DNA of 64,000 bases, from the NCBI RefSeq assembly GCF_020085105.1, contig NC_058063.1, positions 12,863,651-12,927,650 of the forward strand, in the 5' to 3' direction. The DNA is from Siniperca chuatsi (taxonomy: Eukaryota > Chordata > Actinopteri > Centrarchiformes > Sinipercidae). Under the pieces are notes generated by a model, which worked only from the letters and a program-made list of their open reading frames with translations, made no database searches and was not told where the DNA came from. Positions 10,223 through 23,400 of the stretch are shown in pieces. Numbering within the stretch: the stretch's first letter is position 1; each line of letters begins with the position of its first letter. Both the position numbers and the translations under genes were made by a program.

Positions 10223-13200
10223 TTAGTTGATGCTTTCCTCCCCCAAGTAGTCCAGCTCGGTGCTGGACTTGTCCAGGTCCATGTCCAAGTCCATGTCTAT
10301 CATTCCTCCCGTCGAGTGCTGGTGAAAGTTTGCTGCGATCTGTTCAAAGGTCTTGCCCCGCGTCTCTGGCACCCGGAAGAATGTGAAGATGAGAAAGAAA
10401 AGGAGGAGTGCCGCGAAGATCAGGAAGACGTATGGCCCACAAAGGTCCTGGGTAAGGATGGGATCAGATTGAACAACATGAGTCGGAGCAGACCTCGGAC
10501 ATTTGTAGAAAATGTAAGAGCTACACTTGAATGAGGCAGAGAAAATCATCTGTGGGCTACTCATCATTGCGTAGGACATCCACAACATCTACTGAAGTAA
10601 AAAAATACTCACAGCAACATATTGGAAGCACATGCCGATGATGAAGTTGGCAGTCCAGTTGGAGAAGCCGGCCACAGCCATGGCAGCCGGCCTTGGACCC
10701 TGAGAGAACAGCTCAGCTACAAAGAACCAGGGGATGGGACCCGGACCGACCTCAAAGAAGGCCACGAAGCCAAAGATGGACAGCATGCAGATATAGCTCA
10801 TCCAAGGAACACTGTCCTGAGAGGTGGGAGAAAAAAAGGCTTCAGAGTTTTGTTTTGAGAAAATATCGATAACAGTACATGATCCCTGCATCTTTGGGAG
10901 ACTGACCAATAAAGCAAGAGCCATGGTCATGATGATGGCACAGATGCACATCCCACCAAGTCCTAGCATGTGGAGCGTCCGTCGACCCATCCTCTCTATC
11001 AGGAAGAGCTGTTAATAATAAGAAAACAGGGAAACCGAGAGGTTGTTATCCTCAGTTGGCAATTAGAGCTAAAACTTACATATTCTAATTTAGTTGCTAA
11101 AGTTAGCTATTCACCTAGTTTGTCCTGAAATATGATTCTGTCAAAAAATATGATTCATTTTCAAAACAAGACTAAGAGTCTACAGCCATGCTAGCAGCTC
11201 TGTGAGGTTGAACTTGCGGTGCTTTGAGACAAATGCTAACTTCAGCATGCTAGCATGCTAACAATGACAATGCTTACATACTTTTGTTTAGCAGGTATAC
11301 GTAATGTTTACCACATTTAGTGTCTTAGTTTAGTGTGTTAGCATGCTAACATTTGCTAATTAGCACCATACACCAACTACAGCTGAGGCTGATGGGAATG
11401 TCATTAGTTATAGTTTTAAAACTTTGACTTTGTGGCGCTAGATGAAATGTCAGGGGATCAACCAAGTTATTACAGTTCAACTTGAGGAGGACATGAATGT
11501 CTGTACCATATTTCATGGCTGACAATGTCAACCTCATGGTGGCGCTAGAGGAAAAGTCTGGATCATCAGTGTCGATAGGATTCGTCCTCTGGGAGCCTTT
11601 AATTTCTGTACACAATTTCACAGAAATAACTAATAGCTATTGAGTTTTTTTAGTGGTGGACAGACCGACATTGTCATCCCAAGATCCACGCTGCTAGCAT
11701 GGCTAAAGAGCACGCATCTTGACTCATTTAATGACATTGAAACATCTTGACCTGCCAAACCAAACTTTGGATGAATATTTTTAGAGGCAGGCACAAGAAA
11801 AAGGGCTACCAACCTGCCGTGTTATCTTATTTGCTCTTTGATAACAATGTTAAACAGTAATAGAGACACAGTGCTACAAGTGAGAGGGACAGTAATCTTT
11901 AGCATACTAAATTAAAAAAAGATCGAACATTTAATCTTTTATAAGGAAGGAGGAGTACATCAAAAAGCCGAGATGAAGGCATGTTGTTTTTTGTTACTGA
12001 CCGAGACCACAGTGAAGGCACAGTTTACCACGCCTGCTCCTATGGTGGCATAGATTGGACTCTGGACTCCTGCCTTCATGAAGATACTGGTGGAGTAGTA
12101 GAAAATCTGGCCAGAGGGGTAAACAGATTAAGATTATGTCAATATTATACTGCACTGATTCACTTTTTTAAAGATTATCCTTTTGGAGACTTTATGCTGT
12201 GTGTAATGCTGTCATTGGACACTGAATACGTTTATAAAGGAGCCCCCTGACTCACTGCATTGATCCCAGACAGCTGCTGGGAGAGCTGCAGCAGGATGGA
12301 AATGATGATAGGCTGGCGGTAGAGTGGAGAACGAAAGAGTTCCGGGATAGACACCTTCCTCTCCATGTCCATCCTCCTCTTCTCCTCCTTCATCTCTGCC
12401 AGCATGTCGCCCACCTCCTGCCTGCCCGTCAGCCTCCTCAGGCCTGAACAAAGGAGACGTTTAATGAGTGAGAATTGAGAGGTGTGTATGTTATATTAGA
12501 GTTTCGGCCACTATTTCTTTAAGGACAAATGCTTGAAGCCACAGAGGCTCTAGGGGGCTCTATAGGGCCAACTTAAGATCTTATGTACACTATAGAGACA
12601 CTGTTCTAGTACAATCAGCCCCATAAATGTTACGTAAGGTGGCCCTAAAGTACTTTAGTACAAATAGCAAGGTACTGTACAGTAAGTGATTAGACAGTGT
12701 AGTAAACCTGACCAACAAACACACAGTAAGTTGACCCAAGTTCACTTCAGCATTTCAGCTTTCTCTCACAAAATTTAAATTACTGTGGTCATATTTCAAC
12801 AGCAACAAAAATACAGAAAACATCAATAAAATGTCCAACTATTGTAGCCAAATCCACAGAAACAAGCAATCAGGAATAATGACAAAATAATGAGATTTAT
12901 GTTGTACTTGTGGACCTGCAAAATGTTGCATAAGCTGACTGGTGACATTTTATAGATATCTTGAAAATATGTTATTTTATTATAGTTTTGAAGGAGGCTG
13001 TTGTATTTCTGTGTGGTGGTCCAGTTTAGCTTTGACTGAAGATGATAATGACTGTCCATTCCATTCATGATCATAATTTCCCATCACATATTTAGGTTTA
13101 AAATTTAGCTACACAAAAATAAACCACAAATAAAATGATGTTGAAAGTGACAGCAACCTATATATATATATATATAAAATAAAAAAAAGTTGGCCTCTCC

Positions 13201-16200
13201 AGATTGAGTAAATAAAAAAAAGCTTAACTCAAGACCGAGACCTTAAAGATGACCTAAGACCGGCCTGGAGTCAGCCCCGCTCACCTCTCTTGGCCTGGTG
13301 CTCCTGGCAGCGGATGATGTAGAGGAAGCGGGGGCTCTCGGGGCAGAAAGGCAGAAGTGCCATCTGAAGTACAGTCGGCACAACAGTTAAACCCAACAGA
13401 ACTGGCCACAAGTCCTCGCTTCCCAGTAACACCTCCAGACCCAGGATCTGCACAGAAAGAGGGGTCAGATGTGAGGGCATACGATTTAAAAAGATGCTAA
13501 AAACATTTATAGTAAACGCGGTGGTTTACTATTAAAGTTCTGATCACCTTAAGACATTTTCTCACAAATAAGCTGCATGTTTGAAGATTCAGGATCTTTT
13601 TGAGAAAAATGGCCTGATGATTTTCAAATTTTAACTTTCAATCTTTGTTCATACAGAAAGGTTTTATGATCTGTAACATCAATATCATAGTGTGCTGTCT
13701 TACCTGCGCTATGAGAATACCAGTGACTATAGCCAGTTGGTGCATCGTGCCCAGTGCCCCTCGCAGACTTGTAGGAGCTATCTCACCCACATACATCGGT
13801 GTCAGGCTTGATGCCAAACCTGCACAGAGGAAAGTTGGATGAGAGACAGAAACTTTATATCAGGTGTGAAGGAGCTTTCAAATACATTCCTGTGAATTTC
13901 CTGTGATTTTAAAAGAACACAACAGTGGACCACTCACCACAGTAGACACCGATGATAAAGCGTCCGAGGATCATCATTTCAAAAGAGCGGCAGAGCTTGG
14001 ACAACCCCATCAGACTTCCACCCATGAAGGCAAACAAGTTGTTTATGAGCATGGCTTTCCTCCTGGAAAAAACACAGACAAGTATCTTTGTAGTAATTCA
14101 GTTCTCAATTGTACACAGATTGTATTGCTGAGAGGCTGTTTGTTAAAATAACACACATTCTTATAAAATCGCAATAATCATAACATTACTGTTGGTACTG
14201 TAAGTGATAGGGCAACACAATGCTTTTACAGACTGGGATGATGACTTTGAGAAAACAACATATAGAACACTAAAACCCTACAATCACATACTGTACTTTG
14301 ATAGGTAGGCTATGATGCGTGAATACCCTGAGAAAAATGTAAAGATGTATTCAGGGTGAGTATATCTGACAGGGATACATTTTATTTCACAGATTTTTAC
14401 TGAAACAGTTTTTTGTCTAGCTCTATTGTAGCTTGGATGTGCCAGTGATATTTTAGCCTCCAGAGGTCAGTGTCGTACAATAACGTTGAAGGCTTTAATT
14501 TGCATAATCCCTGAAAGTACTAGTTATAACCTTAAAGAAAACTTAAATATGGCACATTTACTAACCTCACCCATGCAGTTTGGCATCATTCCATTTTGTA
14601 TAAAGTTATTTTTAGACCATGATTATTACAAGTCATGCCAAAAGGTTCTTCTTCCAGTGCTGTGCAGCAAAATGACTAGAGCATATGTAACAGAGGCAGG
14701 CGTTTGGTTCAAACCAGGTGCCACCTATACTGAAAAGCTCAACAATCAACATTTAGATTTTAAAGATCCCTCCAGACATGTTTTAAGACATATAATAATT
14801 ATCTGCTTTGAATAATGATTTGAGTCTGTTTTTCAGCAAAAGAAAAAAGGTGAAATGTGAAAACAGTCTTCTGGTGTCAAACTCTGCACGTAAATGATCC
14901 TGCACAGTGAAGGTCAGACATCCAAGCGAAGTAACAATAAGCTTTTTTAGGAAGACCTTGTACTGAGCGCACCAGAGCTGAACGCTGCCACCCCTCGACC
15001 CCCACCTCCTCCACACACCCCTCCTGATACAGTGCTGCCAGCCCTTTTAAGATCCACTTTCAGTAGGTGGAAGCTGTGAAGCTTGGGCACTGAAATATTT
15101 TATCATTTGCTTGATTGTCCAAGCCTAAGATAGCGTGGATTCAGGAAGACTTTTGTAATTTGGTTAACTATACAGTATGTATGCTGTATAATATGCTGAT
15201 TATTATTATTATTCATCTCTATTCAACTTGACTTGATTGTAGAAAGTATTTCAGAAAGCTAGAAGACCCGTTTTGCTTTACTGGGCAGCATATTAAAGAG
15301 TGCAACCACTGACATGGCTGGAAACAGGCACTGGAACCTAAACTTTATTGTAATATAGTAAATCTATTGTAGTCTGGAGCATAAGAAAGGATTTCAAAGG
15401 TTTTGAGTTCATGCAACATGACACAGGCAAGATATAAACTCCCAATTCTAGTAGAAATACCTAAATTAGAGTGTGTGGCATCCTGGTGTGTTTCCCTACC
15501 TGCCCAGCCACTCGGAGATGAAGCCCACACAGAAGGAGGACAGCATGCCGCCGATGGAGAAGATGGCCACGGACAGGGACCAGAGGGAGGTGAGGGTCCC
15601 TGTGGGGATAGGCTCTCCATACCGATGCACCCATGTTGCGTTATAGTCCTCCTCAATCATCTGCACAGGGCACAGAGGTCACAGCACGAGACATGTTAAG
15701 CAACAGACCGTATATTTAAGAATATAGAAGAAATAAGGTAAGTTTAGGTGTTAAGTTTGTCATAGTTAAAGAAACAAGTTTAGAGATTTAGAATCTCTGG
15801 GATAGCCCACACAGCTTGTGACCCTAATAACAGGAATTTAAAATCAGCCTTTGTAAATAGACAAGGATAAGGATACAGTACAAGAATGCTAAAACTGTCA
15901 TGTAAGATACCAGAAAAAACTAAAAACAAACTAGAATTACTGCCCCACAGTTCACAAAATGTGGTGCTTTTGTTTTCTCCTGGCCTTTTTAGATGCGAAG
16001 CCTCTCTATGAGCTGTAGGTGAAACTCACTCACAGGATCACGATTAGCTAGGCGCGCTCCAATACGTTGTTTGCAGTCACATGACTCCGATGACGCTTGA
16101 AATTCAGAATGAGGCAGGAAGTGAAAGGCAGAATGGACGAGATAGAGGAAAGCCCGTACTGTGCTAGTTATTGTTTACTCATTCTGTCGTCCCAGTCAAC

Positions 16201-19200
16201 ATGTGTGTGAAATCTGGAATCGCCCAATTCATTCTTACATTATGGCTAAAAACCTATTTTGAGATCACAATGACCTTTGACCTTTGAGTCGAAAGTGTCA
16301 CCTGTTCACTATCCGACCAACTGTGAAATATGGTCACAATCTCCCTTCTGTTCCTGAGTCTCGGTGTTGAATAATGGCCAAAAAAGTGTTTTCCAGGACA
16401 TTATGATGTCACAGTAAATCTGACCTTTGACCTTTTGGGTAAAAAATAGATCACAAAATCACTACATCTGTGTAAAATTTTGTCACCATCATCAATGCTT
16501 GATAACATAATACCTCCGGCCACAGCTATAGGAAGATTTACTCTTTTTCAGGATACAGAATTTAACACGTTCGATTCACACCAGGGTCTCAAGCTTCAAT
16601 ACTTTTAGGTATCAGCCAGAATGTGTCAGTAGCACAGAGTCTTTAAAGCTGACAAGTACTGATATGGAAAGCTGGCATGGTCAGTTTTTAGTATGGCTCT
16701 CTACAGTCTACAGAGGATTATGTAGAAAAACGTGTATATTTATCAAATTAGGTTAATTGAAAAAATTATTTTTGTATCAAACTTCAGATATTGTGTGTGC
16801 GCTAACACTGAAAATCATATCCAGCCCTTTTCACACTTAAGTTGACCAATGCCAGAGTTTTACTATTTACTATTTATATATGTAAAGGAGTTATCAGTAA
16901 AAACAAATCCATATGGAGGATGCACAGTGCAGAAATTAAAGAATAATCTACAGGTAATAAACTATAAATTGAGGGTTTACAACCTTAATGAAAAGGTAGA
17001 GCAGTTTATTCTGTATATTAAAAACAACCAACACTTTCTAAAACAACTCTATTGTAATGGCCAACAAAACTGTGTCAAAATGTCACAACTTCTCTTTGAA
17101 ACTACCTTGTTCTGCAATGCATTTCTTTATTGACTTGCATATTCAAGTCCTGACTAAAGAGCAGCATACGGTACATACACGGTATAGGCAGTCATAAATA
17201 ATAAAGTACTATATGCATTTCTCACATGCAGTACCCGAGCGTGCCTTCATGCTGGAACGCCAGATGTGGCTGCAATATGAGCAGGAACATATTTTAGGGC
17301 CAGAGCAAGTCAGGTTTTCAAAAAATCATGTGCCTATCTATATGTACTGTGCATACAGTGTTTGTATTTGAAGGCTCTGTAAGTACATGTAGCACCCTGT
17401 TGCCCTGTGACAGAAAACTAATTATATAACCCCCCCCCCCATAAAACAGACAGAAATATCCTCCCTTTCCCATCACACCAGAGTTAGACATGTTATGGCA
17501 CTGCTGTGTTTCCGTACAATAAAGACCTTGCTCTCCTGTCCCCCCTCTGTCATTTTAAGTGTTAATCTGACTCCCTTGCATTTATCTCCTTTGCATCAGA
17601 TGATTTCAACGCATCACGTGCCTGGGACTGTTTCCCTCTTCCAAGTTTATTTTCTAAACACCATCGGCACCGTTTGAGGCAGCGCGATGGGATGTTGTGG
17701 CGTCAAACACACCGCACTTATAAAATCAGGAAAATATGAGAAACAGCTTAGTTGACGTCTGCTTGAATGTCACTGACTTACATCAGCACTTTTATTAACA
17801 CACGTCCATTTTTTTAAACAGACCGACACCAGTTTGGCACTTTCATAGGGTTTTATTGGCTAGTTCTGAATGCCATCCTTGTGGTCGGTGAGTCATTTTA
17901 CCTTCTGAGGTGCATTGATGACACCGATGTTGTATCCAAACTCCAGAGATCCCAGGACAGCAGTGAAGACTGAGAGCGCAAAGGTTCCAGTCACTGTCTG
18001 GAGTAGAAACACACACAAACAAACACATATAGAGAGGCAAAAAAACATTAAAAACGGTATTATTTTCAGAACAGTGAGTGATGCTTAGAAGCTTTTGTGT
18101 AAAGATAATAATAGCAAATAATGAGAGAGCTGAAGCGGGCACAGGGATTGGTTTCAGCCATACTCCACAAACATCAACTATATATAACTGTGATCCTGAT
18201 GAGACAGTCTCTTCAGTGCTGCCCATGACTTCAGAGGCTGCTATACTTTTGACGCCTGAACTTTAACTTCCCTTCAGTTCCCCCATCAGGCTACAGGCAC
18301 CTGTCTCCACGGTGACAGATGAGATGAGCTTGGATGAGGTCTTCCACTCTAACGAAGTGTGTTAAAGTCTCAAAGAGCCATTTCATAACTGGCAGATTTG
18401 TTACCTAGCAGCTCCATGCGAAAGACATAACTCTGTAAAACAGAAGAACGTGGCGATTTTCATGGGGATTTTATTTACTTTTAGAGGATTTATGAAGTCT
18501 TTCAAGTCCTGCTGGATAAACAAAAAAGAAAACACACCCATCATGCTAACAAGGCTTCCTGAAAAGTTGACATTGTGGTGATGTGGGCCATCTAACTAAC
18601 AACAATACGCTGTGACTTCAAACTAAAATTTAGAAATGAAGTTTCATCTTCAGTTTGAACAGAATAATGTCTTTAATATGGAAAAACCAGTTCATACACC
18701 TGGCAAGTGTGCAATATTTGAAAATGCATAATAATACAATATGTGTAATTAGATAATGATAAAAAAGTGTCTAAAAGAAAGCAAGAGAATCTATAAGCCG
18801 TCTGTTGAATTGTATTCTATTGTAATCTATGGGTCGTTCAGCAAAGTTTGAGTTTGCATGTAGTTTGAGTCTGTGTGTGTAGTTAGTGTGCGTCTGTAAC
18901 ACTGCGTTATGACCTTGCTATGCTGAGCCTCTAGATAAATGCTGTTTAGTATTCATGAACCAAAACAAAAGGGTGTGTGTCTGTGTGTGTGTAGGTGTGT
19001 GTGCACGTGTCCTGGCAGCCAGTTATGCTCTATTACACTTCATGTTAACTGCATTTCAGTAAAAACTGCCTTACATAGTTGAGTGCTCAGTAGTTCATTT
19101 ACTTTTCACTTATCGTGAATGAATCTGTACCTGCTTTTAATAACTGTAAGATATAATAAAGGGCCATGTCAAATCACAAGCAACATTTTTCAGGGATTTA

Positions 19201-20066
19201 TTTTACATTGTAGTGTTCACACAGTCTGTCGCCTCTTTATTGGCGATGAAGCAGCTTCAGGAGTCGTTGTCTTTGTGGCATCCCAGATAACAGTCCACTC
19301 TCTCTTGTTTCAAGATTATGGAGAGATTAAACTGTCCAGAATCAGAGGAGTAACACTTAAAACTGATTCGCACAACACAAGCATTGTTGATCAGGGTAGT
19401 GAAAAGGAACCAGTCAAATTAGGTGGCCTGTAACAAACCCACAGCACTTAACTCTGACCTGTAAACTCAGATATTTGGCTGGTCAAGGGCACTGCTCAGG
19501 ACTAAATAAGGGCCAAAGCTCATTCACATCAAGGCTGATGTTGGTTTTCCTCCCCACTGAAAGTGACACTTTTTTTTTGTAGTTACTGATTGTTGCAAAG
19601 GCCATTATTATTGATTATCAGTATTATTCATTTTTCATTATCTTAAACTCTACATAAAGGATTTTGCTTTACATATTTTCAACGAATATGCTTCACGACA
19701 TATTTTAGAGCTGGGAGAAATTAGAAAAATCTTTTATATCATATTAATTTTCAGATCATTTTTTGCCTGCCCAATCAACGAGATTGTGCTTATTTATTGG
19801 ATTATACGAGACGCATGCCTTTTCTCTCACAGGTTTTGTGTATGACGGAGATAAACCCGTGCGTAAAATATATCCAAATAAATACACACCAAGCAGTGAA
19901 TGCGCACGGAGTAAGACTAAAATAACGGCTTGTCGTACAGAACACAATTCATTACATCACTTTTGTGAGTAAAAAACAAGCCCAGCTACATTTATGAATT
20001 GTGAAAAGCTCTCATGAAAAAATGAAAAATTACCTCCCCTCCAAGTTGCTGAAACCCGGCCGGCAT
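10223..20066 (-). CDS. slc2a4: Facilitated glucose transporter GLUT4
   Basis: Coding exons 5' to 3': 20066-20034, 17997-17902, 15660-15500, 14062-13938, 13819-13704, 13447-13285, 12443-12256, 12106-12002, 11008-10907, 10816-10613, 10447-10223; 505 aa in one frame (human GLUT4 is 509). A 12-membrane-segment sugar facilitator of the plasma membrane and insulin-responsive vesicles. Visible family motifs: GRR after segment 2, [25 protein letters not shown], and PETRGK after segment 12. GLUT4 rather than GLUT1/3 is indicated by the N-terminus [11 protein letters not shown] (human FQQI endocytic motif) and the C-terminus [10 protein letters not shown] (human STELEYLGPD). The human di-leucine region is replaced by an acidic Asp-Met-Asp-Leu repeat. 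Converges on ybx2, as in human. No convincing minus-strand poly(A) signal was found below the stop. Confidence 0.95.
11164..11730 (-). repeat. Dispersed fish repeat (TAGCATGCTAAC family), copy 1
   Basis: Lies in the slc2a4 intron between 11008 and 12002. Its end reads as the reverse complement of the end of a second copy at 38020-38520 (GCTAGCATGGCT followed by GACTCTTAGTCTTGTT). Both copies contain CATGCTAACA motifs, ATTCCCATCAGCCT-like text, and sensor-like phrases ending in GGTGGCGCTAGA or CTAGTGCCATCA. I recognise the family as widespread in fish but cannot assign a class. Confidence 0.6.
16205..16530. repeat. Dispersed fish repeat rich in TGACCTTTGACC motifs
   Basis: Located in the slc2a4 intron between 15660 and 17902. 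Contains two internally similar units, each with AATGACCTTTGACCTTT or CTGACCTTTGACCTTTTG followed by a gap and a TCACAAT or TCACAAA phrase. I recall this family from many fish introns. No coding capacity is visible and the class is unknown. The borders are approximate. Confidence 0.5.
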
Positions 20067-20337
20067 GACTTTGGCAGCTCCAGGCACCCAGTAGCAGTAG
20101 ATGGCAGATGCGTCTGGTGCCAAATAGAGACAAGTGAAACTCCCCCAAAAGGACAACAAGCCCCGACCTTAATCTTTAGCACTTTAGCACCAAAAAAAAA
20201 AAAAAAAGCGCACGGAAAAGTAAACTCCAAAAGAGAAGTGTCCTGTACTGTAGGGTGTCCTCTCTTCTTTAAACTTTGTGTTGTGTCCCTCCTGCTGGGA
20301 TATGTGACACCCGCACACCCACGTGCACGCCTCTCTC

Positions 20338-20386
20338 TGTATCGAGAAGGGAAGGGAGGAGGAGAAGGAGGAGGAGGGGGGTGGGT
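20338..20386 (+). promoter_or_regulatory. Polypurine tract in the slc2a4 5' region
   Basis: About 45 bases of almost uninterrupted G/A on the + strand (C/T on the slc2a4 sense strand), roughly 280 bases upstream of the slc2a4 start codon. The position fits promoter or 5' leader. Such tracts can bind GAGA/Sp1-like factors or form triplexes, but no function is shown here. Confidence 0.4.
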
Positions 20387-20499
20387 GAGGCTACTCCAGT
20401 CCAGAGAGGCCTGTGGGCTGATCTTGAGGTCCTGGCAGAGGTCGAGACGCAAGCAGGAAGCTCCTTTGACCTTAACTACTATTGGCTGAAGGCAGAGAG

Positions 20500-23400
20500 A
20501 GCATGTGTAAGGAAAGAAGACCATGCTGTGCAACCAAAAGCTGGGGGGATCTTACAGACAAAGGGGTCTGGTTTTTATTATGGTGTGCAAGATGAAGCAA
20601 AGTGAGAGAGCTTTGATTACATTTTAAGATTCCTGTTTTAATAAACAATAATGTATCAATCTCTGGAGCTTCTGAGTGGGAGGTGTGCTGAGGGCCAAAT
20701 TTGGTCTTAGGGCCCACTTTTATGAGCCTTGTTACATAATGTCGATTGGCCTTTTAAAGAATTATAAACTCTCTAGTGTCGCTGCAAAAAACTGAACCCC
20801 ATGCATCTTTTCTTTGCTCATGAGGTGCAATATTTGCAATATTATGTAAAATAATAAAATAAAATAAAATAATCCGATCATCTTTAGAAGGTAAAATAAT
20901 GGCGGTTACATGGTTGCACAGGTGTTGGACCTTAGATGAAGAGTCAGGGTCCATCACGCCACCAGCTATGACTCAGCATTTCTCATGGGCGGCAAAGAGG
21001 GGCTCGTCTTTGACGGCCTAGCTGTCATTGTCTTCCCAACAGCCATAAATCCCTTTCTATTTCAGATCACATGCCAAAGGGGTCACACACCATAGCTCAC
21101 TCCGTTCCACAAACCCTCCCCCTCTGTTGCACACAACAAAGCTTAATCCTCCTCCAGCAGGCAACAGGTGGACCCTAAATTTAGGCTGTGCCACCTGAGT
21201 TAGCAGTGTAGGTGTGTTTAGGAGAAGTTTGGCGATGGAGCGGAGTGTCCAAGGCGGGGATTAAGGGGTGTGTTGTGGGAGTGTTGCACTAGGCGGGAAA
21301 AGCACAGATCTGCCAAAGAGCTCAGTGGAAAAATATCTGCTCTAGATCTTTCAATCAAATGATTTAACTTTTCCCACCCCCTGCAGACACACCCCCACCT
21401 CACGCTACTCTCTCCTTGAAGCTGGCCGCCTTTGCCTTTTCCTTTTCCTGCCCTCATACGCACATTGAGAAAGAGAGGACGAACCTGACACCCCTCAACC
21501 AAAGCCAGGGCCCCCAAGCACAGTCATGTGTGTGTGTGTGTGACTCTGACTAAATGTACAGAAACATTACACCATCAGAACAGTGGCGTAGAGCCCCTAC
21601 CAACATAGTTTAAGGGTTCATGTGCGCAACCAGGGGCAGACAGAAAAGATAGTATTACATTTCCAAAAAGTGTCACATGAATTCATACAGAGAGAACAAT
21701 GAGAGACCTACAAGTACAAACTTGTAGAAAATGGTATGAATAGTCAGTCAGTGTGTGTTTTACTGTTATCTGAAACAGAAAGTCCCCCCCACACACACAC
21801 ACACACCATGTGACTGCCCTCTATTACTCACTCAAATGATATGAAGAAACAGCCCTTGTAAATACTGCTCCTTCTTGTCGTGACATGTGTGTGTGTGTGC
21901 GTCGGTGGGATTAGCTGGTTCAAAATGGCAGGTGTTGCACTGTATGGTTAGTGTCGGTGTGTGACAGTCATTTTCTGGGAGAAAATTATGAATTCATGTG
22001 TTCAAAAACCTCACAAACATCAGTGATGAGGGTTGTCGTATAGATGTCATATATGTGTTAAAGTGTCACACCTATGGGCCTATCAACCAGCTACACCAAA
22101 AATAATGTAAAACTATGTGACACGATGCAGTGAAATGGTGAAAAATCAGACTCGACAACAGATTACCAACCATGATTTCACAAAGTTCAAAAAGAGCAGG
22201 AGACAGTTCACAAAAGTACCATTTTACTTGAATGACAAAATTATAATTAGCAATAAAAACTTTCAAATTCAACTTTCAACTTTTATTTGTCCCCAAAGGG
22301 CAATTGTTTTTGCAGCAAGACATAGATACAAGATGATAAAATACAAAAAGCACTGAATGTTGCGGACTCGGTGGAAACAACAGTGGTCCCTGGTTGATCT
22401 TCCTTATCATAGGATTAAAAATGTGAGCAAAGCAGTAAATCCAGACAAGTATCTTTATTACAATAAATATTAAAAACTAATTTTCGTCAGTGGACCATGG
22501 CAAAAGACAAAATAAATCTAAAATCTAACCCACGGAAGGGCTCTTGCTGCGAGGAGGTACTTTGTTGAATCCCCCAAACCACATGTGCTCAAGACACATT
22601 CCCCTCGCTTCAAGTCTTTATGCTAAAAGATAACCACCGGCTGCCAACTGTAGCTACATATTTACCACGCAGACGTGTGTGAGTGGTATCCATCTTGTCA
22701 TCCAACTCTCCACAAGGAAGCAAATAAATGTATCTCCCAAAATGACAAACAATTCTTTTACACTGCAAAGTTACAAAAACTATGGTGATTATACAACTCT
22801 AGTGCTTACCAACCCACATGCAGTGAAGAGGGACGAGGGCCCGGGCTACTTCCTGCAGCGTTTCTCCCTGCTGTAAGTGGGAAAGATGGGAATAAAACAA
22901 ACAAACAAAAACAATTTTAATATTTGGTTCTTTAATAATAAGACAGATTTGTCAGTTGGTTTGTAATTTGTAATATGTAGGTTTTCTTTTAATTGATATA
23001 CAAAGCACTTGGATACAGAAGAAACCCCACTAATGAAGAATGTTCGGCTTAAAAGCAAATATTAAAACAATACTTTAATAGTATAGTATTTGTCAATTAT
23101 GCAGTAAATAATACAGACCACATACTATAGTCAATCATTTAAAAGCACTATGACAGCACACTGGTAATAAAGCCTGCATGCAGCTCAGGCTATATCTTGG
23201 CCCTGGTTGGCCTGGCCTCCTATCATGGCACCTGGGAAATATTAGTTACAGCATACAACTCAATGTAGCTCTCTGCTGTGCGTCTGCAGTCATTCTGGCC
23301 TGTATCCCTGTGGCCTTGGTAACCCCTGGAAAGGATTCAAAACACACACCCTCGGCCTCTTGTCCTGCCTCATGACGTGCACACTACGAGAAAATATCAA

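Noticed and set aside
13155-13178. TA/AT tract and similar short simple repeats throughout the introns
   Set aside because: Too short or irregular to be informative beyond the microsatellites listed.
10223-20066. Calling the transporter GLUT1
   Set aside because: The start MPAGFQQL and end [10 protein letters not shown] are GLUT4 features; GLUT1 ends in a different HPLGADSQV-type tail.
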